Part shown: positions 35,421 to 43,719 of the stretch, piece by piece
Layout: each line of letters opens with the position of its first letter
Numbering within the stretch: the stretch's first letter is position 1
Made by a program: the position numbers and the translations under genes
NCBI GenBank assembly: GCA_016125005.1
Contig: WGMQ01000064.1
Location: forward strand, 1 to 57,001
DNA length: 57,001 bases
DNA from: a bacterium
Lineage (GTDB): Bacteria; Sumerlaeota; Sumerlaeia; SLMS01
Reading direction: 5' to 3'
The notes under the pieces: model-generated
Database searches by the model: none
Told to the model about the DNA's origin: nothing
The model's input: the letters and a program-made list of their open reading frames with translations, nothing else

Positions 35421-36370
35421 CAGACGGGCACCGCGACTTCCTGCAGGAGGCGCTCGATGATGCGTTCATCCTCGCGATGGGAGAATCCGTTGAGGTCAAA
35501 GGTCCGGGCGACCTGGATGCGGTGCGCCAGTGTCGGCACGGCAACCGCCTTGATGTCGTCGGGGACCACGTAGTCGCGTCCCTGAACGGCCGCGTAGGCC
35601 TGGGCGCAGCGTCGTAGCGCCAGCGCGCCGCGCGTCGAGCAGCCGAGTTCGATGCTCGGGTGATTGCGCGTCGCCGCCGCCAGCCGCACGATGTAGTCAA
35701 GCAGGTCGTCGGCAACCTTGATCGACGCAGCAATGGCCTGTAACTTCAGCATTTCCTCGCCGGTAATGACCGGCTTCACCTCGTCGACCTGAAGCGACAT
35801 CTGCTGCTCGCGCAGAACCAGCATCTCCGCCTTGCGATCCGGGTAGCCCATGTGGAGGCGCATGAGGAAGCGATCCATCTGCGACTTGGGAAGGGGGAAG
35901 GTGCCGTGGAACTCGACCGGATTCTGGGTGCCGAGCACGATGAAGGGACTCGGCAGGTTCCAGGTGGTGCGGTCGATGGAGACCTGCGCCGTGTTCATGG
36001 CTTCGAGCAACGCGGACTGGGTCTTTGGGGTCGTGCGGTTGATTTCGTCAGCCAGTACCACGTTGGCGAAGAGGGGACCGGGGCGGAACTCGAAGTCTCG
36101 CTTCTCCTGGTCGAAGATCGTGACGCCAAGGATGTCCGACGGCAGCAGGTCGGAGGTAAACTGGATGCGCTGGAAGCTCAGGTCCAGGGACTTAGCAATG
36201 GTGGCGGCCAGCGTCGTCTTGCCGACGCCGGGGACGTCTTCGATGAGGAGGTGTCCGCGAGCCAGCAGCGCGACGAGACAAAGTGTCACCACCTCATCCT
36301 TGCCGTGAATCACGGCGGTGATGTTGGCGCGGAGTTTTTCGACTTGGGATTTCAGTTCAGGAGTTGCCAT
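35420..36370 (-). CDS. MoxR-family AAA+ ATPase, second copy
   Basis: 316 aa. Walker A 'IEDVPGVGKTTLAATIAKSL', Walker B 'VLADEINRTTPKTQSALLEAMN', sensor 'FIVLGTQNPVEFHGTFPLPKSQMDRFLM', then 'LGCSTRGALALRRCAQAYAAVQGRDYVVPDDI'. It is closer to the standard MoxR type than the copy at 16.4 kb. No DUF58 or VWA gene is adjacent; the coupled downstream gene is a small exported protein. GAGGG lies upstream of the ATG at 36370. It is divergent from the BsuPI lipoprotein gene. Confidence 0.93.
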   Translation of the reverse strand: MATPELKSQVEKLRANITAVIHGKDEVVTLCLVALLARGHLLIEDVPGVGKTTLAATIAKSLDLSFQRIQFTSDLLPSDILGVTIFDQEKRDFEFRPGPLFANVVLADEINRTTPKTQSALLEAMNTAQVSIDRTTWNLPSPFIVLGTQNPVEFHGTFPLPKSQMDRFLMRLHMGYPDRKAEMLVLREQQMSLQVDEVKPVITGEEMLKLQAIAASIKVADDLLDYIVRLAAATRNHPSIELGCSTRGALALRRCAQAYAAVQGRDYVVPDDIKAVAVPTLAHRIQVARTFDLNGFSHREDERIIERLLQEVAVPV

Positions 36371-36495
36371 AGCCCTCGCCCGCGGGGGGATCATCGCTTT
36401 GCGGCAGAAGCTTTCAGCGTGCACCTTGTGGGTCAAGGTCAACACCCCGGGAGCTTTCACTTGCCGCCGCTGATAACGACAGCCAGTTTGGCGCC

Positions 36496-37140
36496 ATGAA
36501 TCGACGCCTCGTCCAAGTCCCGCTCCTCCTTGCCGCCGCGATCTCCTTGATCGCCTGTGGGTCCACGCCGCCCCCCCGGGTGTACGCCCAGGGCGATACC
36601 TTCGATCCGCTGGCCTACGACCGCCTTCAGGAAGACGCCCGCGCCCAGGAAGAGGCGGCTCCCCGCAAGATCAGCATCCCGGCCAACTCGCAGGAGAAGG
36701 GGGGCCTGCGTATCGAGATGAAACTCAACGCCATGTCGCAGAAGGACCTGGACCTGCGTCCGCTCGAATCCCGCGCCGGGCGTCCGATCTTTGTCGATCT
36801 CACATGTCGCAATACCACGATGAACGCCGTAACCGTCCCCTACAGCAGTGAAAAGCGCTTCGACGTGATTGTGTTCTCCGATTCGGAGCAACGAAACCCG
36901 GTGTATGTCTACAGCGAGGGGCAGCTCTTTGCGCAGATCTTTCAGGAGGTGGTGCTGAGCCCCGGCGCGAACCTCAAGCGAGTGATCGAGATTCCCACCA
37001 TGAGCCTGGATGCGCTCCCGAAGGACGCGCCGCGTGGCCTGACAAGGCCCCTCGTCCCCGGCGAATACTGGGTCTACGGCACCCACGAAGGTACCCCCAA
37101 TCTGGCCGTTGGCCCGATGAAATTTACGGTAACGGACTGA
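36496..37140 (+). CDS. BsuPI-domain (intracellular proteinase inhibitor-like) lipoprotein
   Basis: 214 aa. Signal with lipobox LIAC (about 18-21). The C-terminal ~110 residues fit the BsuPI fold: 'LTCRNTTMNAVTVPYSSEKRFDVIVFSDS', 'VYVYSEGQLFAQIFQEVVLSPGANLKRV', 'PLVPGEYWVYGTHEG'. BsuPI domains are Ig-like; in Bacillus one inhibits an intracellular protease, but lipoprotein versions are probably just binding modules. It is followed after 4 nt by pduL. Confidence 0.75.
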   Translation: MNRRLVQVPLLLAAAISLIACGSTPPPRVYAQGDTFDPLAYDRLQEDARAQEEAAPRKISIPANSQEKGGLRIEMKLNAMSQKDLDLRPLESRAGRPIFVDLTCRNTTMNAVTVPYSSEKRFDVIVFSDSEQRNPVYVYSEGQLFAQIFQEVVLSPGANLKRVIEIPTMSLDALPKDAPRGLTRPLVPGEYWVYGTHEGTPNLAVGPMKFTVTD

Positions 37141-37144
37141 TCCC

Positions 37145-37834
37145 ATGGCCTTTGTGACCGAAGCCGAGATGATCCGCAAAGTGACCGAGGAAGTGGCTCG
37201 CCGCCTCGGCGTGGACCCGGCATCGGCCCCGGCGCCATCCGTGGTGTCGCCACTGGCCCAAGGCATCGTCCCGGTCGGCATTTCGGCCCGACACGTTCAC
37301 GTCACCGCCGCGCAGGTGGAACTGCTCTTTGGCCCCGGCGCCAAGCTGACCCCCATGAAGCCGCTCAGCCAGCCGGGCCAGTTTGCCGCCGAGGAAACCG
37401 TCACTCTCGTCAGCCCCCGTGGTCGCACGCTTGAACGGGTCCGCATCCTCGGCCCCGCGCGCAGCGATACCCAGGTCGAGCTGTCGCAGACCGACTGCAT
37501 CTTCCTCGGCATTAAGGCTCCCGTGCGCGCCAGCGGCGACCATCGCGACTCGGGCGGCATCCTCATCGTCGGTCCGAAAGGACACCTCTCCATCTCCACT
37601 GGCGTCATCCGCGCGAACCGGCACCTGCACCTGCACACCAGCGAGGCCGCGCTGCTCGGGCTGAAGGACAACGCCGAGATCGCCGTCCGCATCAACGGCG
37701 AGCGCCCCGCCATTTTCTTTGGCGTGCAGGTTCGCGTCTCCGACAAGTTTGCCGCCGACCTGCACCTCGACACCGACGACGGCAACGCCATCGGGCTTCC
37801 CGCCAACGCCACCGCACAGATCATCAAGGGCTGA
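37145..37834 (+). CDS. pduL: PduL-type phosphate acyltransferase with encapsulation-peptide-like N-terminus
   Basis: 229 aa. PduL converts acyl-CoA and phosphate to acyl-phosphate in bacterial microcompartments or, in some lineages, in central acetate metabolism. The two-domain beta-barrel with zinc sites is visible: 'VGISARHVHVT' (His50, His52), 'QFAAEETVTL', 'GVIRANRHLHLHTSEA', 'LHLDTDDGNA'. The first ~22 residues form an amphipathic helix (TEAEMIRKVTEEVARRLG) joined by a Pro/Ala linker to the catalytic part, the layout of a shell-targeting encapsulation peptide. No shell protein gene is in the window. It converges on the large terminase gene with a 12-nt gap. Confidence 0.9.
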   Translation: MAFVTEAEMIRKVTEEVARRLGVDPASAPAPSVVSPLAQGIVPVGISARHVHVTAAQVELLFGPGAKLTPMKPLSQPGQFAAEETVTLVSPRGRTLERVRILGPARSDTQVELSQTDCIFLGIKAPVRASGDHRDSGGILIVGPKGHLSISTGVIRANRHLHLHTSEAALLGLKDNAEIAVRINGERPAIFFGVQVRVSDKFAADLHLDTDDGNAIGLPANATAQIIKG

Positions 37835-37846
37835 TCCGCGGCGACC

Positions 37847-39529
37847 TCAGTACCCTCCAAGACGCCCCTCCGTTTGGCCGCCCGCGGCGAACATCCGCCG
37901 GGCTTTCCCGCCACCTCCCGCAAGCTCCACGGCCCCGGCCACCGCATCGAGCGCGTCGTCGTGGGTGGAGCGCGGCCACGCGAGCAACTCCTCCCACAGT
38001 TCCTCGTCCAGGCCCTCCGCCAGCACGAGCCGCCCGCTGGAGAGCAGCGGCTCCAAGGACGAGATGCGCGCGGCCTTTGACCGGGTGGGGTGTACCGCCC
38101 GGACCGGCAGGTCGGCGCCCTGGCCCCCTTGGCGGCGTCGCCTTCGCTCCTCCTCGATGGGGAGCAGCAGCAGTTCCTGAAAGCCGGTTCCCTCGATCGC
38201 CAGATCCGCAAAGGGAGTGGCGGCGTGTTGGTCGAAGAGACGGCGCACCTGGTCGCTCGGCGGGATGCGCCGGGCCTCGAGTCGTTCCAGCAGGAGGGTG
38301 CCGTCGGGAAAGACCAGCAGCGAGGCAAAGGCGGCAAAGTCGCCGCGGCCGCGCGCCCGACCCTTGCCGAGAGCCGCGTCGAGGAACCCGACCCGGCGCG
38401 GCGGATGCCGGTGCCCGTCGATGGTGCGGATGATGGTCCCGCCCTCCGTGGCAAGGATCTCCACCGTGGAGTCGCGCCAGCGTCCGCGCAGGATTCGCGT
38501 CGGATCGAACAGCGCGTCCTCGGGCCCCAGCGGCTCGTTCTGCTTCTCCTGCGAGAAGGCGCGACGACCCTGCAGCGTGAGTTGGCACATCAGCTCCTCG
38601 TAGTCCTCCTTTTCGGGCCAGATTACCGCGGAGCCCTGCTCCATTGCCGCCCGGTTGGCGAGGAACCATTCGCGGGCATGACGGCGCCGGTCCTCATCGG
38701 AAAGGTCCAGCAGCAGGCGGCGCCACTCGGACCAGAGAACCCCGGCGCCACTGGCGTGGGAGACGATGCTGCGCGCCCGCAGCGAAGTGAAGTCCGGGCG
38801 CACCAGCAGCGAGCCCAGCAGACTCTTCTCGTGGAGGATCGTGCCGATGGCGATGATGTGGGTGTAGCGGTCGCCGAGGTATTCGACCACCTCCGCGAAC
38901 CAATCCAGGATGCGGGCGCGGGCCGCGGGCGAATCGGCACAGCGCGATTGCTCCGCGTCGTCGAGCACGATCTTGGTGGGGCGCCAGCCGTCCACGTTGA
39001 GGCCACGAAGCTCGCACCCGGCGCCCGCTGCTTCGACTTGGACGATGCCCACGCGGAGCGCCTTGCCGGTGCCTTCCACGGTGACGCCCTTCGGGAGCCA
39101 GCGGCGCACCAACTCGCCGTCCAGCTCGCTGCGGAGCGCGCGGAGCCGCTGCCGGGCCTGGCGCTCCGTGGCCGACAGCAGCACGATGTAGCGCTCCCGC
39201 TGGAACACGAGGTCGTGCAGCAGGAGCACCAGGCTCACCACGGTCGATTTGGCGGAGCCCCGCGGCGCGGCGAGCGCATAGCGCTGGCCCGTGCGCCCCG
39301 GCAGCGGGTCCGCACCCATGCGTGCGTGCCAGTCGAACAACTGCCCGTGCATGGAGGCAAAGGGGAGGCGACAGTGCCCCGGCAGGGCGAGGCGCGCGAA
39401 CAGCTCCGCGTCGTGGATCAGGCGCAGACGCAACGCCGCCTCGCGCTGCCGCAACGGCAGCGACTCAATCGTCCTCAGGAAAGAGCTGACGGAGAGTTTC
39501 CGGATCCAGTGGATTGCGTGTGTCGTCAT
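37847..39529 (-). CDS. Phage-type large terminase subunit (TerL), all catalytic motifs intact
   Basis: About 560 aa (numbering from an upstream ATG at 39538). Walker A 'APRGSAKST' (91-99), Walker B 'IVLDDAEQ' (190-197), coupling 'IAIGT' (229-233). The nuclease domain has Asp387 in 'GFLDAAL', Glu449 in 'IEGTGFQE' and Asp527/528 in 'HDDALDAVAGA'. TerL packages DNA through the portal and cuts it. The ATG at 39529 has GGGAG 9 nt upstream but implies a 65-nt overlap with the upstream gene; a TTG near 39454 just after that gene's stop is also possible. It is on the same strand as, but 6.9 kb away from, the portal gene. Confidence 0.9.
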   Translation of the reverse strand: MTTHAIHWIRKLSVSSFLRTIESLPLRQREAALRLRLIHDAELFARLALPGHCRLPFASMHGQLFDWHARMGADPLPGRTGQRYALAAPRGSAKSTVVSLVLLLHDLVFQRERYIVLLSATERQARQRLRALRSELDGELVRRWLPKGVTVEGTGKALRVGIVQVEAAGAGCELRGLNVDGWRPTKIVLDDAEQSRCADSPAARARILDWFAEVVEYLGDRYTHIIAIGTILHEKSLLGSLLVRPDFTSLRARSIVSHASGAGVLWSEWRRLLLDLSDEDRRRHAREWFLANRAAMEQGSAVIWPEKEDYEELMCQLTLQGRRAFSQEKQNEPLGPEDALFDPTRILRGRWRDSTVEILATEGGTIIRTIDGHRHPPRRVGFLDAALGKGRARGRGDFAAFASLLVFPDGTLLLERLEARRIPPSDQVRRLFDQHAATPFADLAIEGTGFQELLLLPIEEERRRRRQGGQGADLPVRAVHPTRSKAARISSLEPLLSSGRLVLAEGLDEELWEELLAWPRSTHDDALDAVAGAVELAGGGGKARRMFAAGGQTEGRLGGY

Positions 39530-39752
39530 GGGCGGCATCTCCCGGGGCGAGGATCCCGGCGATGCGGGCGATTTCCAGGGTGCGCTTGAGCGCCGTTAGG
39601 AACTGCGTCATGTCCTTCAGGTCCGGGACGGCACCGGCCGATTCGGCCTCGGCAAGACGCGATTCGAAGAGTGGGAGCCAGCGGGCCAGCTTGGTGCAGG
39701 CCTCCGCCGCGAGGACCAGCGCGTCCTCGCCGAGCGATTGAGGGGAACCCAT
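39465..39752 (-). CDS. Probable small terminase subunit
   Basis: 95 aa, helical, acidic end ('LRQLFPEDD'). The position directly upstream of and overlapping TerL, and a central helix pair ('LVLAAEACTKLARWLPLFESRLAEAE', 'MTQFLTALKRTLEIARIAG'), fit a minimal TerS. I see no helix-turn-helix DNA-binding part, so DNA recognition may be reduced or elsewhere. GGAGG lies about 10 nt before the ATG at 39752. The repeat element shared with the portal operon lies 76 nt upstream. Confidence 0.5.
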   Translation of the reverse strand: MGSPQSLGEDALVLAAEACTKLARWLPLFESRLAEAESAGAVPDLKDMTQFLTALKRTLEIARIAGILAPGDAAHDDTRNPLDPETLRQLFPEDD

Positions 39753-39827
39753 GAGGGGAAACCTCCGGTTGGGGTGGCCGTGGCCAAAGGCACGGCACCC
39801 TCTTCCTGCCCGCTGGCGCCGGACGGC

Positions 39828-39857
39828 GCCCGACCACCCGGACAGGACGGACAGTTT
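39828..39857 (-). promoter_or_regulatory. Shared 30-nt tandem-repeat element, copy upstream of terminase genes
   Basis: On the minus strand: AAA, then CTGTCCGTC, CTGTCCGGG, TGGTCGGGC. The element edge (39828) is 76 nt from the start at 39752, against 77 nt for the portal copy. Only a block of four bases differs between the copies. Candidate activator or operator site. Confidence 0.8.
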
Positions 39858-39867
39858 TTCGGCGATG

Positions 39868-40671
39868 TCAGAGGTCGATGGTGATCCAGCGGGGGCGACC
39901 GTAGTCGCTCGACACAACGGCGGTGGCGACCGGACCTGCCGGGCGCTCCACCACGCCGTTCATCCCCACGTGCGTGTGGCCGCTGATGACGTGGGTCAGC
40001 TTGCTGAAGGGAAGAAGCTGCTCGCCGATGGTCAGGTGGCCGAAGTAGGCGTTACCCTGCGCCCAAGCCATGTTCCCGGGGCGGCGATCGATCTGGTTGT
40101 CGAAGATGGGAACGTGGGTGACGGCGACGATGCGCTCGATGCGCGGGTCCTGCTGGAGGGACTGCGCCTGGCCAACGATGCGCTCGCGGCACTGGCCCGC
40201 GAACTCCTTGTCGGTCAACTCCCAGTCGACCTTCACCGCGTCCATGGCGAAGCGCGGCTTGAGCGCGATCAGTTCCTCGTCGCTCTGGTTCAGCTCGGGC
40301 GCCCGGGCGCTGTAGTCGTACCAGCCGATGGAGCCGCAGATGCCGATCCCTTCCTCAAGGGCCAGCGCCTCGTCCTCCAGCCAGTGGAAGCCCATGCTGC
40401 GCGTCATCTCGGGAAGAATCTCGCCATAGAGTTCCTGCGACGATTCGTCCGCCGTGGCCCAAATGTCGTGGTTGCCCGGGAGCACCGCCACCGGCGCGCC
40501 GACGCGCAGGAAGCAGGTCAGGCATTGCTCGAAGATCCACGCCGGGTTGCCGAGGTCGCCCGCCAGAACCACCAGGTCAGGGTTTTCGCGCGACATGCCC
40601 GCCACCAAACGGCGGATCGGTTCAACCCCACTGGATTCCACATGGAGGTCCGACGTGACGAGGATTCTCAA
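39868..40671 (-). CDS. Calcineurin-like metallophosphoesterase
   Basis: 267 aa. Complete motif set: 'RILVTSDLHVES' (D-x-H), 'LVVLAGDLGNPAW' (GD), 'VAVLPGNHDIW' (GNHD), 'VTHVPI', 'VISGHTHVG' (GHxH). It is probably a cytosolic phosphodiesterase of the Icc/YaeI type; the substrate is unknown. It is 36 nt downstream of ppiC on the same strand, so likely cotranscribed. The terminase promoter region follows. Confidence 0.88.
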   Translation of the reverse strand: MRILVTSDLHVESSGVEPIRRLVAGMSRENPDLVVLAGDLGNPAWIFEQCLTCFLRVGAPVAVLPGNHDIWATADESSQELYGEILPEMTRSMGFHWLEDEALALEEGIGICGSIGWYDYSARAPELNQSDEELIALKPRFAMDAVKVDWELTDKEFAGQCRERIVGQAQSLQQDPRIERIVAVTHVPIFDNQIDRRPGNMAWAQGNAYFGHLTIGEQLLPFSKLTHVISGHTHVGMNGVVERPAGPVATAVVSSDYGRPRWITIDL

Positions 40672-40707
40672 GGGCGCGACGCTCCCGGGCGCTTCATGGA
40701 AGCGCGA

Positions 40708-40986
40708 TCACTTCTTGCCGGTCAGCTTGATCAGGTGGTAGCCGAACTGGGTCTGGATGGGAGCGGTGACCTGTCCCACGGACATGGAGAAGCAGGCATC
40801 TTCGAAGGGCTTGACCATCATGCCCTTGCCGAACCAGCCGAGGTCGCCGCCGTCCTGGCCGGAGGGGCACTGGCTGTGGGCCTTGGCGAGGTCCTCGAAC
40901 GGGCGACCGCCGTCGATGAGCACCTTGAGATCTTCCGCCTCGTTCTTGGTCTTCACGAGGATGTGGCTTGCGCGAACCTGGGCCAT
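40708..40986 (-). CDS. ppiC: Parvulin-type peptidyl-prolyl isomerase
   Basis: 92 aa, a single parvulin domain without signal peptide, as in E. coli PpiC: 'RASHILVKTKNEAEDL', 'FEDLAKAHSQCPSGQDGGDLGWFGKGMMVKPFEDACF' region, 'FGYHLIKLTG'. It catalyses prolyl cis/trans isomerisation in the cytosol. GGAGGGACCGGTC precedes the ATG. Confidence 0.93.
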   Translation of the reverse strand: MAQVRASHILVKTKNEAEDLKVLIDGGRPFEDLAKAHSQCPSGQDGGDLGWFGKGMMVKPFEDACFSMSVGQVTAPIQTQFGYHLIKLTGKK

Positions 40987-41084
40987 GACCGGTCCCTCCG
41001 AATGTGGGGTGGAAAGAAACTTGGGGAAGGAGATGAGCCGGTTGCACGCACGCGCGCAACCGGCAATGCATCAGACAACCATTA

Positions 41085-42443
41085 TCAGCCGAATCCGACC
41101 TGAAGATCGCGCAGCACGAAGCCGCTCTGGATCTTCGGGTAGAAGTAGGTCGAATTGTGCGGGAGCAGTTCGCCGTTCTCGGCAATCTGCGTGATGGTTT
41201 CCTTCTCGATGGGATTCATCAGGAAGGCGACACAGCCCTTGCGGCGACGAACGAGGTCGAGCGCCTGGGGGATCTCGCGGCAGTAGAAGATGTCGTCGTG
41301 ATCCAGTTCGATCTCCGGGTTGCCGAGCCAGCCACGCGCGATGACGAAGCGGTGGAGAATCATCAGATCCTGCTGCTTGAGCAGCTCCGACATGAACTCT
41401 CCGTCGACCATCTCATCAAGATCCGCGGCCTTCTTCAGGCGCAGCTCGTAGCCCTTGCCGCCGGGAAGCACCATCACGAACTGGACCTTCACGCCCTTCT
41501 TCGCTTCCAGGTGCTTGTTCACCAGCTCGACCGACTTGTCCATGTTGGCCAGGTCGATCTTGAACTCCTTGATCTCGAAGTACTCGCCGAGATCGTCGAG
41601 CACCTCCTCAAGGTCCACGTCGGCGCCGAGGTCGCGCGCCAGGACGCGGTGGGTCGCCGTCGTGAAGAGCGCCTCGTCGTCCGCATTGTTCAGGTACATC
41701 ATGATGAAGTCATAGGGCTGGCGACCATCCCGGCGGCCCGTCATCTCGCGCATCTCGTCGCGATACTGGAGCGCCGTCTCGTAGCGGTGATGGCCGTCCG
41801 CGATGTATAGACGCTTGTTCTTCATCGCCTGGTTGATCTGGAGGATCGGCTCCTTCTTGTGCATGAGCCAGAGGCGATGGGCGTCCCCCTTCACGTCGAT
41901 GATTTCCTCGTTCGCCTTCCCCTCCACGGCGGTGGAAAGGCAGCGATCCACCTCGTGCTCCTCGTCCTTGTAGAGGATGAAGAGGGGCTCCAGGTTCACC
42001 TGGCAGGCCTTGAGGAGGCGCAGGCGATCGAGACGCGGTTCCTCGAAGGTCAGCTCGTGCGCGCGAATCTTGCCGCTGCGGTAATCCTGAAGCTTCACCA
42101 GGCCGAAGTAGCCGCGACGCTTGAAGCGCTTCTTGTGGTTGGGGAGGGTGAACTCGTGCTCATAGACGTAGAAGCACTTGCGCTGCTCGTCGGTGAGGAG
42201 GCCCTGGGCCTTCCAGGACTTGTAGGTTTCCGCGGCGCGGACGTAACGATTATTGAGGTCGTCGTCACCGGGGGCTTCGAATCCGCACGACAGACGCACC
42301 ATGTTATGGGGGTCGCGTTCGTGGAGATCCTTCTGGCGAACCGAGTCAATGATGTCGAAGGGAGGAGCAATGATCTTGCTGAGGTCGAGCTGCTTTTCCT
42401 TCGTGTTGAAACGGGTTCCAGCGAAGGGAAGGACGTCTGCCAT
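41085..42443 (-). CDS. DUF1015 family protein
   Basis: 452 aa. 'IIAPPFDIIDSVRQKDLHERDPHNMVRL' near the N-terminus, 'KKRFKRRGYFGLVKLQDY', 'IRAHELTFEEPRLDRLRLLKACQVNLEPLFILYKD' (two blocks) and 'LYIADGHHRYETALQYRDEM' are diagnostic of DUF1015. Function is unknown; some members lie near serine or NAD metabolism genes. Length is normal. The ATG at 42443 starts the conserved part. One GTCTATAC octamer falls in the 'RLYIADGHH' codons. Confidence 0.93.
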   Translation of the reverse strand: MADVLPFAGTRFNTKEKQLDLSKIIAPPFDIIDSVRQKDLHERDPHNMVRLSCGFEAPGDDDLNNRYVRAAETYKSWKAQGLLTDEQRKCFYVYEHEFTLPNHKKRFKRRGYFGLVKLQDYRSGKIRAHELTFEEPRLDRLRLLKACQVNLEPLFILYKDEEHEVDRCLSTAVEGKANEEIIDVKGDAHRLWLMHKKEPILQINQAMKNKRLYIADGHHRYETALQYRDEMREMTGRRDGRQPYDFIMMYLNNADDEALFTTATHRVLARDLGADVDLEEVLDDLGEYFEIKEFKIDLANMDKSVELVNKHLEAKKGVKVQFVMVLPGGKGYELRLKKAADLDEMVDGEFMSELLKQQDLMILHRFVIARGWLGNPEIELDHDDIFYCREIPQALDLVRRRKGCVAFLMNPIEKETITQIAENGELLPHNSTYFYPKIQSGFVLRDLQVGFG

Positions 42444-42724
42444 GGGTTTCCGTGGGCCTGTTGTTCGTTGGTTGGGGTCCGGGGGGAGAGGCTCCCCGCC
42501 GAAGCGGCGAGACCCTGCGTAAGGGGCCTTAAGCCTGTCAACCCGGACTTGGGGGCGAGTCGTTGGGCGATGTTCGCACCAGAAGCTCTCTCGCCTGCCC
42601 AAGTCGGGGTGGCACTGGGAAAACCACCGGAGGTTCTTGTCCCTTCCCCTTGCGTCAACCAACGCTCCGTTGCAACTAGTGTCCTGTCTGGCCAGAACAA
42701 CAGATGGGGGAGTCGCGTCGACCG

Positions 42725-43654
42725 ATGATTGAGATCCAAGGCGTCACGAAAATCTACAAGGAACTGACCGCGGTCAAGGACCTGAACCTGACGATCAACA
42801 AGGGGGATATTTTCGGGTTCATCGGCCCCAACGGCGCCGGAAAAACTACCACGATCAAGATCCTCGCCACGTTGCTCAAGCCGACCCAGGGCTACGCCCG
42901 CGTCTGCGGCTACAATGTGCTCACGCAGGCCGATGACGTGAAGCGCGTCATGGGCTACATGCCCGACAGCTTCGGCGTTTACGATGACATGCGTGTCTGG
43001 GAGTATCTGGATTTCTTCGGCGCGGCCTACAAGATCGAGAAGGTGCGCCGCCACAAGATCATCGATGAGGTGCTGGCGCTCACCGACCTGTCCCACAAGA
43101 AGAACGACATGGTGGACGCGCTCTCCCGCGGCATGAAGCAGCGCCTCTGCCTCGCGAAGACGCTGATTCACGATCCGCAGGTACTGCTGCTCGATGAGCC
43201 CGCCTCGGGCCTCGATCCGCGCGCCCGCATCGAGCTGCGCGAGCTGCTCAAGGAACTCCGCAACATGGGGAAGACGATCCTCATCAGCTCCCACATCCTG
43301 ACGGAGCTGGCGGACTTCTGCAACACCATCGGCATCATCGAGCAGGGGACGCTCCTTTACTCGGGCGACATCACGGCGATCACCGACCGCATCCGCGGCG
43401 GCAAGGTCGTTGAGGTGCGCGTGCGCGAGGGCTTCGAGCAGAAGGCCGAGGAGGTGCTCCTCAACAGCGGCAAGTGCGCCAGCGTCGAGCGCGACGGCCT
43501 CGACATCCGCGTGACCGTTGCGGGCGAGGGCCCCACCACGGACCTGGTTTCCGACCTGCTTTTCGAGGCGGGCATTAAGATCAGCTCCATCAAGGAGCAG
43601 GAAATCGACCTTGAGGACGTCTTCCTTCAGGTCACCAAGGGCATCGTCCAATAG
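42725..43654 (+). CDS. ABC transporter ATP-binding protein (DrrA/CcmA type), no permease adjacent
   Basis: 309 aa. Walker A GPNGAGKTT, Q-loop region 'MGYMPDSFGVYDDM', signature 'LSRGMKQRLCLAK', Walker B 'VLLLDEPASGLDP', H-loop 'ILISSHIL'. The C-terminal ~80 residues form the small regulatory extension typical of ABC-2 exporters. GGGGGAG precedes the ATG at 42725. Usually a permease follows; here only short unassigned frames do. Confidence 0.92.
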   Translation: MIEIQGVTKIYKELTAVKDLNLTINKGDIFGFIGPNGAGKTTTIKILATLLKPTQGYARVCGYNVLTQADDVKRVMGYMPDSFGVYDDMRVWEYLDFFGAAYKIEKVRRHKIIDEVLALTDLSHKKNDMVDALSRGMKQRLCLAKTLIHDPQVLLLDEPASGLDPRARIELRELLKELRNMGKTILISSHILTELADFCNTIGIIEQGTLLYSGDITAITDRIRGGKVVEVRVREGFEQKAEEVLLNSGKCASVERDGLDIRVTVAGEGPTTDLVSDLLFEAGIKISSIKEQEIDLEDVFLQVTKGIVQ

Positions 43655-43719
43655 CCACGGGGGTCGTTGGGTCGTGCTGCCTGCTGCTGGCAATCGGCGG
43701 CGCACTCTTCGCGTTGCTG

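Noticed and set aside
22658..39752. Ordinary intact prophage
   Set aside because: No integrase or transposase, no repressor, no lysis or replication genes, no flanking direct repeats, and host genes in the middle.
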